Of a stretch of 33,438 nt of DNA, positions 8,805 through 17,444 are shown piece by piece. Source of the DNA: Betaproteobacteria bacterium (GTDB taxonomy: Bacteria > Pseudomonadota > Gammaproteobacteria > Burkholderiales > SG8-39). The stretch lies in NCBI GenBank assembly GCA_009693235.1, contig SHXR01000052.1:1-33438 (forward strand), given 5' to 3'. Position 1 is the stretch's first letter. Every line of letters begins with the position of its first letter. Position numbers and translations under genes: made by a program. The notes below the pieces were generated by a model that was not told the DNA's origin, searched no databases, and worked only from the letters and a program-made list of their open reading frames with translations.

Positions 8805-9607
8805 TGACTGGTTCGACTTCCGTCTCTTGGCAATGGTCGCGTCCACGCTGGACGTGTGACCAGGGCCGCGCGTGGTGGGTCGAATATCGCGTCCTTCTTG
8901 GTGCGATTGCCATTTCAGCGCTGGTGCATGCTTGGCTATTGTCAAGCTTGGCAGCGGGCGGTGGGCATTCGCAGCGCGGTGCGAAGGTGCGTGCGTCGCT
9001 TCTTCACCTCGCATTGGCGCCAAGTGTCGCGAACGAGGCGCCTCACCCAGTGCAGACCGAATCGTTCAGCGCCCCGGTCGCACCGAGCGCCGCAGCCCTG
9101 CCAACGGTCGATGCTAGGCGTTCGCAAAGCGTGCCACGCGATCTTGTCGTGGAGAATCCGCCGGCACATCCTGGGTCGATCACCGCTTCGCAGTCTGATT
9201 CGATCGATCGCGACGCGGCATATCCTGCAACCGGATTGGCCATCACGCGGCACGTAACCGCCGAGCGCGCTTCACCAGCGTCGCGTGCCGATCCCAGCAG
9301 CCATGCGATGCCAGATCGAATGTCGATTCGGACCGCCGATCAGTACCGCGTGGCCCTCGTGTCGGCGGCACGCCACGAACGGGAGAGCATTGCGGCGGCA
9401 CTGGAAGGTCGAACGCGTGTGCGTCTTAGCTTTGCAAGCGGCGGGACACTGACCGCAGCAAACGTCGTGGCATCCAGCGGTTCAGACGAACTGGATGCCG
9501 AAGCGCTCCGCTTGTTCGAGCGGGCGCAAACGACGCTCCCGGTACCGGCTGCGCTGCTCGCTAAACAGTTTGCGATCGAGGCGACGGTGAGCTTCGAACG
9601 CGACTAA
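8804..9607 (+). CDS. TonB-family energy transducer
   Basis: 267 residues. The cytoplasmic start is followed by one transmembrane helix (VLLGAIAISALVHAWLLSSLA, about residues 29-49) that includes the SxxxH-type spacing typical of TonB anchors. A long periplasmic spacer rich in Ala, Ser and Pro runs to about residue 190. The final 75 residues form a TonB C-terminal domain: RVRLSFASGGTLTAANVVASSGSDELDAEALRLFERA...FAIEATVSFE. It would transmit the proton-motive force to outer-membrane receptors for iron or vitamin B12. No exbB/exbD or receptor gene is here, but the iron importer genes lie immediately to the right. The ATG is chosen because it overlaps the upstream small ORF; a GTG at 8771 would add 11 residues. 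The gene converges on fbpC. Confidence 0.85.
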   Translation: MTGSTSVSWQWSRPRWTCDQGRAWWVEYRVLLGAIAISALVHAWLLSSLAAGGGHSQRGAKVRASLLHLALAPSVANEAPHPVQTESFSAPVAPSAAALPTVDARRSQSVPRDLVVENPPAHPGSITASQSDSIDRDAAYPATGLAITRHVTAERASPASRADPSSHAMPDRMSIRTADQYRVALVSAARHERESIAAALEGRTRVRLSFASGGTLTAANVVASSGSDELDAEALRLFERAQTTLPVPAALLAKQFAIEATVSFERD

Positions 9608-9661
9608 GGAAACGCTGATTAAGCGATCCCGCGTAGTTTGCGTGCTTATGAATTGCGGGCG

Positions 9662-10777
9662 CTATGAAGGAAGGGGCGAGCCCCTGCGGGCAGGGATCTC
9701 CGAATGGATGGGCGCAGGTCCGGCGGCGGCGAAGGCGACAATATGATCAACGGCCAAGCGAATGCCGATGTGCTCGCCGATCGCATGATTGTGGTGGCTT
9801 GGCACGAGCGCAAGGACCTTGTTGCCGCTGCCAAGGCGTAGCGTGTAGAGGAACTCGGCGCCGCGGAATGCCTTTTGCACCACTTCGGCCTGCATCGGGC
9901 TCGCATCATCATGGATGACGTCATCGGGCCGCAGCAGCACATCGACATGGCAGCCCTTGTTGCAACGCGCGCATCCGCTTTCGCACACGGCCGGAATTTC
10001 GCCTTGTAAGACACCTAGTTCGATCGAGACTTCCTTGGAATCGAGCACGCGGCCGGGAAGAAAGGCGCCTTGACCGACGAAATCGGCAATAAAGCGGGTG
10101 CTCGGCCGATGGTAGAGGTTGTAGGCGGTGTCCCACTGATGAATGCGCCCGTCGGCGATGATGCCGATCTCATCGGCGATTGCGAACGCTTCATGTTGGT
10201 CGTGGGTGACCAGGACGGCAGTGATGTTGACGCGTTTGATGATTTCTCGCAGCTCCTGGCCAAGACGCTCGCGCAGTTCAACATCGAGATTGGAAAAGGG
10301 CTCATCAAGTAGCAGCACATCGGGTGCGGTCGCCAGCGCACGGGCGAGGGCAACGCGCTGCTGTTGACCGCCGGATAGCTCATGCGGAAATTTTGCGCCG
10401 AGGCCGGCCAGGCCCACGATCGCCAACAATTCCTCGGCGCGTGAGGTTCGGTCGCGGCGCGACAGATCGCGCAGGCCGAAGGCCGTATTGCGGAGTACAT
10501 CAAGATGTGAAAAGAGCGCAAAGTCCTGGAAGACCATGCCGACGCGACGTGCTTCCGGTGGAATCGTCTTACCTGGTCTGCTGACGACATGGCCACTGAA
10601 CACGATCTCACCGCTGGTGACCGGTTCGAATCCGGCCAAACAGCGTAGCAGTGTGGTTTTGCCGCAACCGCTTGCGCCAAGCAAACAGCCGATGCGACCC
10701 TTTTCGAGGCTGAACGATAGTCCCTGCAGGATCTCGGTCGACCCAAACGCGTGGCGGATATTGCGAACTTCAAGCAT
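9662..10777 (-). CDS. fbpC: Iron(III) ABC transporter ATP-binding protein FbpC
   Basis: 371 residues from the ATG at 10775-10777; the open frame extends upstream but that part is not conserved. This is a full ABC ATPase: Walker A GASGCGKT (34-41), Q-loop Gln84, signature LSGGQQQR (134-141), Walker B VLLLDE (154-159) and switch His192. A TOBE-type C-terminal region follows (LLRPDDVIHDD). The LSGGQQQRVALARALA...DEPFSNLDVELRE pattern and the neighbours fbpB and fbpA point to ferric iron import across the inner membrane. Two oddities: Cys265, Cys269, Cys272 and Cys276 form a C-x3-C-x2-C-x3-C cluster just before the TOBE strand, and the last dozen residues are encoded by a dispersed palindromic repeat. 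The gene is divergent from fbpB rather than in an operon with it. Confidence 0.92.
   Translation of the reverse strand: MLEVRNIRHAFGSTEILQGLSFSLEKGRIGCLLGASGCGKTTLLRCLAGFEPVTSGEIVFSGHVVSRPGKTIPPEARRVGMVFQDFALFSHLDVLRNTAFGLRDLSRRDRTSRAEELLAIVGLAGLGAKFPHELSGGQQQRVALARALATAPDVLLLDEPFSNLDVELRERLGQELREIIKRVNITAVLVTHDQHEAFAIADEIGIIADGRIHQWDTAYNLYHRPSTRFIADFVGQGAFLPGRVLDSKEVSIELGVLQGEIPAVCESGCARCNKGCHVDVLLRPDDVIHDDASPMQAEVVQKAFRGAEFLYTLRLGSGNKVLALVPSHHNHAIGEHIGIRLAVDHIVAFAAAGPAPIHSEIPARRGSPLPS
9665..9708. repeat. Dispersed palindromic element, copy 1 (inside the 3' end of fbpC)
   Basis: GGGGCGAGCCCC at 9673-9684 is followed after 6 bases by CAGGGAT at 9691-9697. The same two blocks with the same spacing occur on the other strand at 33297-33321. 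After CAGGGAT the copies share a further TCC-AA-G-AT pattern with one gap. The element encodes the last dozen residues of FbpC (EIPARRGSPLPS). It looks like a small non-autonomous repeat. Confidence 0.55.
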
Positions 10778-11029
10778 GCGCTGACAAGATTTACGGTGAA
10801 ATAGATTGCGCACCATGCGGTGCGCAGGGTCGTGGTTGGTCACGAGAGAAGATCGTGCCGGATTATGCCCTGGACCGATTGGGTGCGGGGGCCGCCACGG
10901 CCAAAGGTGAGAACCCGTTGCTACAATGGTCCAGTATCGCGCCCAGGTTGCGATACGGGCGGGCGCTTCCGCCACTGCGAATCGCGTTCTCTTACGGCCT
11001 GATCGAGAAAACCAATCTTGTTGACTTCA
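10778..11029. other. Divergent fbpC/fbpB intergenic region
   Basis: About 250 bp that must contain promoters in both directions. I see no clear Fur box (no GATAATGATAATC-like palindrome) and no strong -35/-10 pair; TACAAT at 10920-10925 is the best -10 candidate for fbpB. No supportable gene is present. Confidence 0.4.
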
Positions 11030-12706
11030 ATGCGTTCCAGGATCGCGGCACGGCGTCATGCCGGCATTGGCATGCCGTCGCTGGGCGGTCTTGATTGCTT
11101 TGCGCTGCTGACGGCTTTGCTCATCGCCATTCCGGTCGCCTCGGTCGTGCTCAATTTATTTCGTCCAAGCACCGACACATGGTCCCACATGGCGGCTACG
11201 GTCCTGCCTGAATACACGCTCACTACATGTGTGTTGGTGGCGGGGGTGGCGATCGGCGTCATGCTCCTTGGCGTTGGCTCGGCATGGCTCATCGTCTCCT
11301 ACCGGTTTCCCGGCCGCAATTTTTTGCAATGGGCGCTCGTCCTGCCGCTTGCCATGCCTGCCTACGTCATCGCGTATGCATATACCGATTGGCTGCAATT
11401 TACCGGGCCGATCCAGACGATGTTGCGCGAGGCGATGGGATGGCGTGCCAATGACTATTGGTTTCCCGATGTCCGTTCATTGCCGGCGGCGATCGTCATG
11501 TTCTCGTTTGTCCTGTATCCGTACGTCTACCTCTTGGTACGAACGGCGCTGATCGATCAATCGGCGAGCGCACTCGAAGCCGCGCGATTGATGGGATTGA
11601 GCCGCATCGCCGCTTTTTTCAAGGTCGGTGTGCCCCTCGCGCGACCTGCCATCGCGGCCGGCGTGACCCTTGCACTCATGGAAACGCTGGCGGATTTCGG
11701 GGCAGTGTCGTACTTCGGTGTCCAGTCGCTCACCACCGGGATTTTCCGCGCGTGGCAGTCCTTCGGCGATCAAAGCGCGGCGGCGCAGCTTTCAGTGTTG
11801 CTGCTGATATTCGTCGCCGTCATCATTGCCATCGAACGGATGAACCGCGGCGGTGCCCGGTTCCAGGCCTCGAGCACGCTACGGCGCATCGCACCGCATC
11901 CCTTGCGTGGGCTGCGCGGCGTGGTCGCTACCGTGCTTTGCACGTTGCCGTTTGCCTTGGGCTTTGTTCTTCCTGCATTGCTGCTCGCGAAACTTGCGTT
12001 CGGATCGGACGAGGCGCTGTCGGTGGAGCGGCTGGCCCGCGTCGTCGGCAATAGCGTTTTTCTTGCGGCGCTCACCGCGGTGCTCGCTGTTGGGGTCGCG
12101 TTGCTCCTTGGTTATGCGGAACGCTTGTCGAAGCATCGAGCCGTGCGAACCGGTAACCGCGTGGTTGGCCTCGGGTATGCGATGCCCGGTGCTGTGGTCG
12201 CCGTCGGGATCCTCGTTCCAATGGCCGCCTTCGACAATCTCATTGCCGATTGGATTCGCGGCGTCTCCGGCATTCAGGTGGGGCTGATGGTCACCGGCAC
12301 CGTCGTTGCGCTCGTCTACGCCTATCTCGTCCGATTCCTGGCGATTGCGTTGCAGACGGTTGAGTCGGGCCTCACCCGCATTACGCCGTCGATGGACGAT
12401 GCAGCACGCAGTCTTGGGTATACCCCGCGGGAGGTGGTCGCGCGGGTCCATTTGCCGATGCTCAGGCCAACCGTTCTTACCGCAGCGCTGCTGGTCTTTG
12501 TCGATGTCATGAAAGAATTACCCGCAACGTTTGCCTTGCGGCCGTTCAATTTCGATACGCTGGCCATCCAGATCTTTCATCTTGCGAAAGACGAGCGGCT
12601 GGCCGAAGCGGCGCTGCCATCGTTAGTGATCGTGCTGGTCGGGTTGGTGCCCTTGGGGTTGATCGCACGACGACTCTCGCATGGGGAGGGCGTGGCGCCG
12701 AATTGA
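11030..12706 (+). CDS. fbpB: Iron(III) ABC transporter permease FbpB (two fused membrane domains)
   Basis: About 558 residues with roughly twelve hydrophobic helices in two homologous halves, as in FbpB/SfuB permeases. Each half carries the cytoplasmic EAA loop that docks on the ATPase: ALEAARLMGLSRIAAFFKVGVPLARPAI in the first half and MDDAARSLGYTPREVVARVHLPMLRPTV in the second. ALMETLADFGAVSYFGVQSLTTGIFRAWQSFGD is the typical FbpB segment after the first loop. The start is ambiguous: a TTG at 11018 and an ATG at 11072 are also in frame; the ATG at 11030 is chosen. The stop lies one base before the stop of fbpA on the other strand, so the two genes converge tail to tail. Confidence 0.92.
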   Translation: MRSRIAARRHAGIGMPSLGGLDCFALLTALLIAIPVASVVLNLFRPSTDTWSHMAATVLPEYTLTTCVLVAGVAIGVMLLGVGSAWLIVSYRFPGRNFLQWALVLPLAMPAYVIAYAYTDWLQFTGPIQTMLREAMGWRANDYWFPDVRSLPAAIVMFSFVLYPYVYLLVRTALIDQSASALEAARLMGLSRIAAFFKVGVPLARPAIAAGVTLALMETLADFGAVSYFGVQSLTTGIFRAWQSFGDQSAAAQLSVLLLIFVAVIIAIERMNRGGARFQASSTLRRIAPHPLRGLRGVVATVLCTLPFALGFVLPALLLAKLAFGSDEALSVERLARVVGNSVFLAALTAVLAVGVALLLGYAERLSKHRAVRTGNRVVGLGYAMPGAVVAVGILVPMAAFDNLIADWIRGVSGIQVGLMVTGTVVALVYAYLVRFLAIALQTVESGLTRITPSMDDAARSLGYTPREVVARVHLPMLRPTVLTAALLVFVDVMKELPATFALRPFNFDTLAIQIFHLAKDERLAEAALPSLVIVLVGLVPLGLIARRLSHGEGVAPN

Positions 12707-12707
12707 T

Positions 12708-13766
12708 CTAGCGATAACCGGCGCGATCGGCGACTTTCTGCGCGCTGGATTGTTGGGCGCCGATTTTCGCCATGGCAAGGGTGTCTTGTTTGAATGTCCC
12801 GAGCGATTGCAATGCCGGGTTGTTGATCTTCGCCGAGGCCACGGTTGGCCATTCATTGTTGCCGTCGGCAAAATAGCTTTGCGCCTCGTCGCTCGCCAGA
12901 TACTCCAGAAATTTGACGGCTGCCTCGCGATGGGGAGCGTGTTTGAGCATGCCGCCACCGGAAATATTCATGTGGGTGCCGCGATTTTTCTGATTGGGCC
13001 ACACCACGCCGAGTTTGGCGATGGCTGCGCGGTCTTCGGGCTTGGTCGAGCGCATCAGGCGGACAAAGTAATACTGGTTCACCACGGCGACCGCGCACTG
13101 GCCCGCTGCGACGCCAAGTATCTGATCGGTATCGCCGCCTTTGGGCGGGCGGGCGAGATTGGCGACCAGACTCTTCGCCCAGGTCTCGGTATTCGCTTCG
13201 CCATTGTGAACCATGATGCTGGCAATGAGTGACAGCATGTACGGATGTCCGCTTGATCGGACGCAGACCTTGCGCTGCCAGCGTGCGTCCGCGAGGTCTT
13301 CGTAATCGTTGATGTCCCCCGGCTTCACTTCGCTCTTGTCATAGACAATCATCCGTGCGCGTGCCGAATAGCCAAACCACCCGCCCGCCGGATCACGAAA
13401 ATGCGGGGGAATGCGGGCTTCGAGCACTGCCGAGCGCACCGGTGCGAAGATGCCGACTTGTTCTGCTTGCCAGAGCCGGCCGATGTCCACGGTGATGAAA
13501 ACATCGGCAGGACTATTGGCGCTCTCGGCGCGGATGCGCTCAAACAGCGCGTCTTCCCCGCCTTCGATGCGATTCAGTTTGATGCCGGTCGTCTTGGTGA
13601 AATTGGCGTAGAGCGCCTCGTCCGTCGAGTAATGGCGAGCGGTGTAGAGATTGAGTACCGCTTGTTGCGCATCGGCCATGACGGGTGCGCATAACGTGAT
13701 GATCGCCAATACCGAGTAAGACATGGCCAACTGCCAACCTGTGACGTGCCGCTTGCTGATGTTCAT
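12708..13766 (-). CDS. fbpA: Periplasmic iron(III)-binding protein FbpA
   Basis: 352 residues with a signal peptide (positive start, hydrophobic core, probable cleavage after Ala33 in MADA-QQ). The mature part begins VLNLYTARHYSTDEALYANF, the hallmark of the FutA/FbpA group, with GGEDALFERI and ADVFITVDIGRLW next. The adjacent Tyr232-Tyr233 in NQYYFVRL are the family's conserved iron-ligand tyrosines. It would bind Fe3+ in the periplasm and deliver it to FbpB. It is transcribed away from its usual partners: it converges on fbpB, while the NlpC/P60 gene sits 41 bp upstream on the same strand and may be co-transcribed. Ribosome site and Fur box are not obvious. Confidence 0.93.
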   Translation of the reverse strand: MNISKRHVTGWQLAMSYSVLAIITLCAPVMADAQQAVLNLYTARHYSTDEALYANFTKTTGIKLNRIEGGEDALFERIRAESANSPADVFITVDIGRLWQAEQVGIFAPVRSAVLEARIPPHFRDPAGGWFGYSARARMIVYDKSEVKPGDINDYEDLADARWQRKVCVRSSGHPYMLSLIASIMVHNGEANTETWAKSLVANLARPPKGGDTDQILGVAAGQCAVAVVNQYYFVRLMRSTKPEDRAAIAKLGVVWPNQKNRGTHMNISGGGMLKHAPHREAAVKFLEYLASDEAQSYFADGNNEWPTVASAKINNPALQSLGTFKQDTLAMAKIGAQQSSAQKVADRAGYR

Positions 13767-13807
13767 AAGGAAAATAAATTTTGGTTGAATGAGATGTCAT
13801 GGGAAAG

Positions 13808-14287
13808 TCATGCGATCAAGCGGCGCGCGCCATCGAAGCGCCCCGCCCAATAGGGTGCATCGAGTCGATCAAGGCGGACACGTTCGTTGGCGGCTGGGGC
13901 ATGAACGAACCGCCCATCACCGACATAGATGCCGACATGCGAGAAACGTTGACGCGTTGTATTGAAGAAGACCAGATCGCCCGACATGAGTTCCCCATTG
14001 GGGATTTCACGCCCCAGACGTGACTGCGCGTAAGAGGTGCGTGGCACGGCGACTTGCAGCGATTGCTGAAAAGCGTAGACCACCAATCCGCTGCAATCGA
14101 AGCCGCCATTGGGTGAGTGGCCGCCCCATCGATATGGCAAGCCCACTTGCGATATGGCAAAGATCACCAACTCATTGCGTTTCGCATCACCCCCATCGAC
14201 GATCTCGATAGCGGGTCGGATAGCTGTTGTCCCGCATCCGGATAGTGTCGCTAAACAAAGCAGCAATAAGACTCTGCGTCGCTCCAT
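13808..14287 (-). CDS. NlpC/P60-family lipoprotein, probable peptidoglycan endopeptidase
   Basis: 159 residues. A short lipoprotein signal ends in the lipobox LSGC (Cys18). The NlpC/P60 domain follows with catalytic Cys65 in GGFDCSGLV, His117 in SHVGIYVGD and a polar third residue, probably His129 in FVHAPA. GLPYRWGGHSPNGGFDCSGLV and YAQSRLGREIP...GDLVFF are standard landmarks. Members such as Spr/MepS cleave meso-DAP-D-Ala or D-Glu-DAP bonds in the cell wall from the periplasm. The length is normal for a stand-alone domain. It precedes fbpA on the same strand, but no functional link is known. Confidence 0.92.
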   Translation of the reverse strand: MERRRVLLLLCLATLSGCGTTAIRPAIEIVDGGDAKRNELVIFAISQVGLPYRWGGHSPNGGFDCSGLVVYAFQQSLQVAVPRTSYAQSRLGREIPNGELMSGDLVFFNTTRQRFSHVGIYVGDGRFVHAPAANERVRLDRLDAPYWAGRFDGARRLIA

Positions 14288-14575
14288 TCGAGTACTTTAT
14301 GGAAAATCCTGCCGGGTTGCAAAGGGCCCGCGCCGATCGGGATCGACCAGCGCACATAATTTAGAATTGACATCACACATCAGATTTTCGCTCTCCTTGA
14401 AGCGCGGATGCAATCCTGAACGCATTGACCTCCTGAATTGCCCGCAACCCATCAACCATCTCGGCGCATCGCGCGAACGGGTGTTCGAGTACCGTGGTAC
14501 CGTCTTCGACTTCCTGGTCCGGCGATCAGACTGAGTGCGGTGGACCGCACTGTCTGCAATCGACGGCAACGACCC
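14288..14575. other. Divergent intergenic region without a gene
   Basis: 288 bp between the NlpC/P60 start and the secretin-domain gene start. Frames on both strands cross it but have no motifs or plausible starts. AATTTAGAATTGACATCACAC near 14358-14378 is AT-richer and could hold promoter elements; no convincing -35/-10 pair was found. Confidence 0.4.
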
Positions 14576-15310
14576 ATGCTTGCGCGCCTTTCACTTATTT
14601 TTTGCCTCTCTCTGCCCGCCGGCGCAATCGCTGCGCAGGCCAATGATGTTGAGTCCGTGCTGCTCAGGCATAGACCAGTAGATCAAGTTCTGCCCGCATT
14701 GCGTCCGCTGGTCGACCCAGGCGGCGTGGTGAGCGGAATGGCTGATCAATTGATTATTCGCAGCAATCCGCGCAACCGAGAGCAACTGAAGGCTGCGCTA
14801 CGGTCGATCGATGTCCCGATGCGTCGCTTGATGGTCTCCCTTCAGCGCGGCAGCGATCCGGGCGAGCCATCAGGCGGTGCACGTGCCAATGTCAACGGCA
14901 GAACCTATGCCAGCCGCGCTGCCACGGACGATGGCATCGTCCAGCAGGTGCAGACGGTAGACGGTGTCGCAGCATTCATTGCGAGCGAACAATCGGTACC
15001 GCTGCAGCAGGAATCCATCGTGCCGACCCCAGGTGGTCATGGCGTGATGCAATCGACCATTCTGCGCAATGCCGCAAACGGCTTCAGCGTCATGCCACGC
15101 ACGGTGGGCGATCGGGTCATCATCGAGGTCCAATCAAAGCGTGAATCCTTGAGTGGCCAGGGATCGGGCACGATCGATGCCGATCGGATCAACGCAACCG
15201 TCACCGGACGCCTGGGCGAGTGGATCCGCTTAGGAGGCGGTACAGTCCGGAGCGCTCGCGTGATCTCAAGTGCTGCCGCGCCCGAGGCTGAGCAGCGGCC
15301 ATTTGGGTGA
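14576..15310 (+). CDS. Secreted protein with a secretin N-terminal (NolW-like) domain, no secretin barrel
   Basis: 244 residues. A signal peptide (MLARLSLIFCLSLPAGAIAAQA) fixes the ATG at 14576 although no ribosome site is obvious. Residues 25-90 fit the secretin N-domain pattern: LLRHRPVDQVLPALRPLVDPGG, then DQLIIRSNPRNREQLKAALRSIDVPMRRLMVSLQ, which ends with the 'DVPxRxxxV' feature of NolW/GspD N1-type domains. The rest is Gly/Ser-rich with beta-like stretches (VMPRTVGDRVIIEVQSKRE; GRLGEWIRLGGG). There is no secretin beta-barrel domain and no other secretion-system gene nearby. Such stand-alone proteins occur in betaproteobacteria; their role is unknown to me. The gene ends 16 bp before the helicase start, suggesting an operon. 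Confidence 0.72.
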   Translation: MLARLSLIFCLSLPAGAIAAQANDVESVLLRHRPVDQVLPALRPLVDPGGVVSGMADQLIIRSNPRNREQLKAALRSIDVPMRRLMVSLQRGSDPGEPSGGARANVNGRTYASRAATDDGIVQQVQTVDGVAAFIASEQSVPLQQESIVPTPGGHGVMQSTILRNAANGFSVMPRTVGDRVIIEVQSKRESLSGQGSGTIDADRINATVTGRLGEWIRLGGGTVRSARVISSAAAPEAEQRPFG

Positions 15311-15326
15311 AGGTCGACGAATTGCC

Positions 15327-17357
15327 GTGACGGTGGAGCGAGAAAAAATTACGACGGAAGATGGCGGCGGTGCTCGCCATGTGGATCAAGCGGTGGCGGC
15401 CGTGTTCGCCATAAACGGTCCGCTGGCCACTGCGCTCGTGTCATATCGCCATCGTCCCCAGCAGATTGAGCTGGCGAGTTCGATTGCGCAAGCCATCCGC
15501 GACCGTTCCGTCCTGATTGCCGAAGCGGGAACCGGCACCGGTAAGACCGTCGCTTATCTGGTGCCTGCGCTGCTGTACGGTGGCAAGGTCTTGATTTCCA
15601 CAGGGACCAAGACCTTGCAGGATCAGTTGTTTCATCGCGATTTGCCGACGGTGCGTGACGCCTTGGGGCTCCCCGCGCAGACTGCGCTCTTGAAAGGGCG
15701 CGCCAACTACGTGTGCAGCTACCATCTGGAACGGCATGTGCATGATGGGCGCTTGCAGTCGCGCGAGGTCGCCAGTCATCTGCAATCGATCACGCGCTTT
15801 GCCGCGCGGAGTGGAACGGGCGACCGTGCGGAGCTGCCGGATATTCCGGAGACCTCACCCGCATGGGGACTTGCCACGTCGACCCGCGAGAACTGTCTCG
15901 GGCAGGAATGTCCGACGTTCAAGCAGTGTTTCGTGATGAAGGCGCGTCGCGAGGCACTCATGGCCGATGTTGTCGTCGTCAATCACCACCTTTTTTTTGC
16001 CGACGCCATGCTGCGCGATGAAGGGGTGGCGGAGCTGCTGCCTTCATGCGATACGGTCATCTTGGATGAGGCGCATCAGCTGCCCAAGGCGGCCACCCAG
16101 TTTTTCGGCGAAAGTGTGAGCACCGGGCAAGTGCTGGATCTTTGTCGCGACGCGTTGGTGGAAGCCCGGATTTCGGCACCCGAGGAACGGACGCTGGCCG
16201 AGCGTGTGAAGAGCGCCGACAAGGCCGCACGCGATTTGCGCCTTGCCATTCCGCTTAAAGAAACGCGTATCGCAGAACAAGGTCTTGACCGCTTCGAAGG
16301 GTTCGGTGATGCGCTCAATTACCTTGCCAGCTCGATTCACGCCCTGGCCAAAGTGCTGGAATCGCACGCTGAACGAGCGGAGGGACTCGCCGCCTGCCAT
16401 GGGCGCGCCACCGATCTTGAGCGCCGTATCCAGCATTGGACCGATGCCGAAGATGAAGGCATGGTTCGTTGGGTGGAACTGCGCAGCCAAGCGTTGATCT
16501 TGCATCGTTCGCCACTCGATGTCGCGGTACCGTTCCGCCGGCAAATCGACGCGCGCAAACGTAGTTGGATCTTGACGTCGGCGACCCTTGCGGTGGGCGG
16601 CAGCTTTGCGCTCTATCAGCAGCGGCTCGGTCTCGATGATGCGCGAACCGCCATCTGGCCCAGTCCATTTGATTATTCGAATAACGCATTGTTGTATCTG
16701 CCGGAAGGCATTTCCGATCCCGCCGCCACCGATTTCACTGATCAGGTGGTCGACGCCTGTATCCCGGTGTTGCGGGCAAGTCGCGGCCGCGCCTTCCTGC
16801 TATTTACCTCGTTGCGTGCGATGCGACGCGCCCACGAGCTTTTGAGCGAACGACTGCCCCGCGAGGGCATTGACTATCCTTTGCTGTTACAAGGGCAGGG
16901 CACCAAGACCCATCTGCTCGCGAGCTTTCGCGCCCACGGCAATTCGGTGTTGATTGCCAGCGCGAGCTTTTGGGAGGGGGTCGATGTGAAGGGGGACGCG
17001 TTATCGCTGGTGGTCATCGATAAATTGCCGTTCGCGTCTCCAGATGATCCGGTGCTCGCCGCACGTCTTGCCTGGCTCGCCCGGATGGGACGCAATGGCT
17101 TCATCGATTACCAGGTGCCCGCCGCTGCCATTGCATTAAAGCAAGGCGCCGGACGCCTCATTCGGGACGAGACCGATCAAGGCGTTCTCATGATCTGCGA
17201 TCGACGCATCGTCGCGCGTGGCTATGGAAAGGCCATCCTCGACAGCCTGCCGCCGATGCGACGCACGCGCTCGCTCGCCGATGTTGCCGCGTTCTTCGCC
17301 GACTTGGACCGCAAGCCGGGTGAGCAGACGGTGACCACCGACGAAGGCGTCAAGTAG
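15327..17357 (+). CDS. ATP-dependent DNA helicase of the DinG/YoaA (XPD-like, Fe-S) family
   Basis: About 676 residues, typical for YoaA/DinG. Walker A is AGTGTGKT (67-74), Walker B DEAH (247-250). Four cysteines between them (Cys130, Cys190, Cys195, Cys201; NYVC... and NCLGQECPTFKQC) fit the 4Fe-4S cluster of XPD-like helicases. Downstream are ILTSATL, FLLFTSLRAMRRAHE, SASFWEGVDVKGD and the final QGAGRLIRDETDQGV motif VI. These enzymes unwind DNA 5'-3', including R-loops and damaged forks. A GTG start is chosen just after the upstream stop; a second GTG two codons later is equally possible. Among the two E. coli paralogues the short length favours YoaA-type, so no symbol is assigned. Confidence 0.93.
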   Translation: MTVEREKITTEDGGGARHVDQAVAAVFAINGPLATALVSYRHRPQQIELASSIAQAIRDRSVLIAEAGTGTGKTVAYLVPALLYGGKVLISTGTKTLQDQLFHRDLPTVRDALGLPAQTALLKGRANYVCSYHLERHVHDGRLQSREVASHLQSITRFAARSGTGDRAELPDIPETSPAWGLATSTRENCLGQECPTFKQCFVMKARREALMADVVVVNHHLFFADAMLRDEGVAELLPSCDTVILDEAHQLPKAATQFFGESVSTGQVLDLCRDALVEARISAPEERTLAERVKSADKAARDLRLAIPLKETRIAEQGLDRFEGFGDALNYLASSIHALAKVLESHAERAEGLAACHGRATDLERRIQHWTDAEDEGMVRWVELRSQALILHRSPLDVAVPFRRQIDARKRSWILTSATLAVGGSFALYQQRLGLDDARTAIWPSPFDYSNNALLYLPEGISDPAATDFTDQVVDACIPVLRASRGRAFLLFTSLRAMRRAHELLSERLPREGIDYPLLLQGQGTKTHLLASFRAHGNSVLIASASFWEGVDVKGDALSLVVIDKLPFASPDDPVLAARLAWLARMGRNGFIDYQVPAAAIALKQGAGRLIRDETDQGVLMICDRRIVARGYGKAILDSLPPMRRTRSLADVAAFFADLDRKPGEQTVTTDEGVK

Positions 17358-17444
17358 AATTCCGCCGCGACTGCTGCGGATCGGGCACGCTTCGCATAGT
17401 AGTGATCGCAGAAAAGAATTATTCGTCTCGAGTGGAGAGGGCAC

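Noticed and set aside
7985..8833. Long open frame (282 codons) antisense to the oxidoreductase
   Set aside because: It mirrors the codon structure of the real gene, with Arg/Ser-rich, motif-free sequence; the opposite strand encodes a clear OYE barrel.
10778..10975. N-terminal extension of FbpC
   Set aside because: The ABC domain starts at MLEVRNI; the extra 66 residues are Pro/Arg/Trp-rich without a motif and lie in the divergent promoter region.
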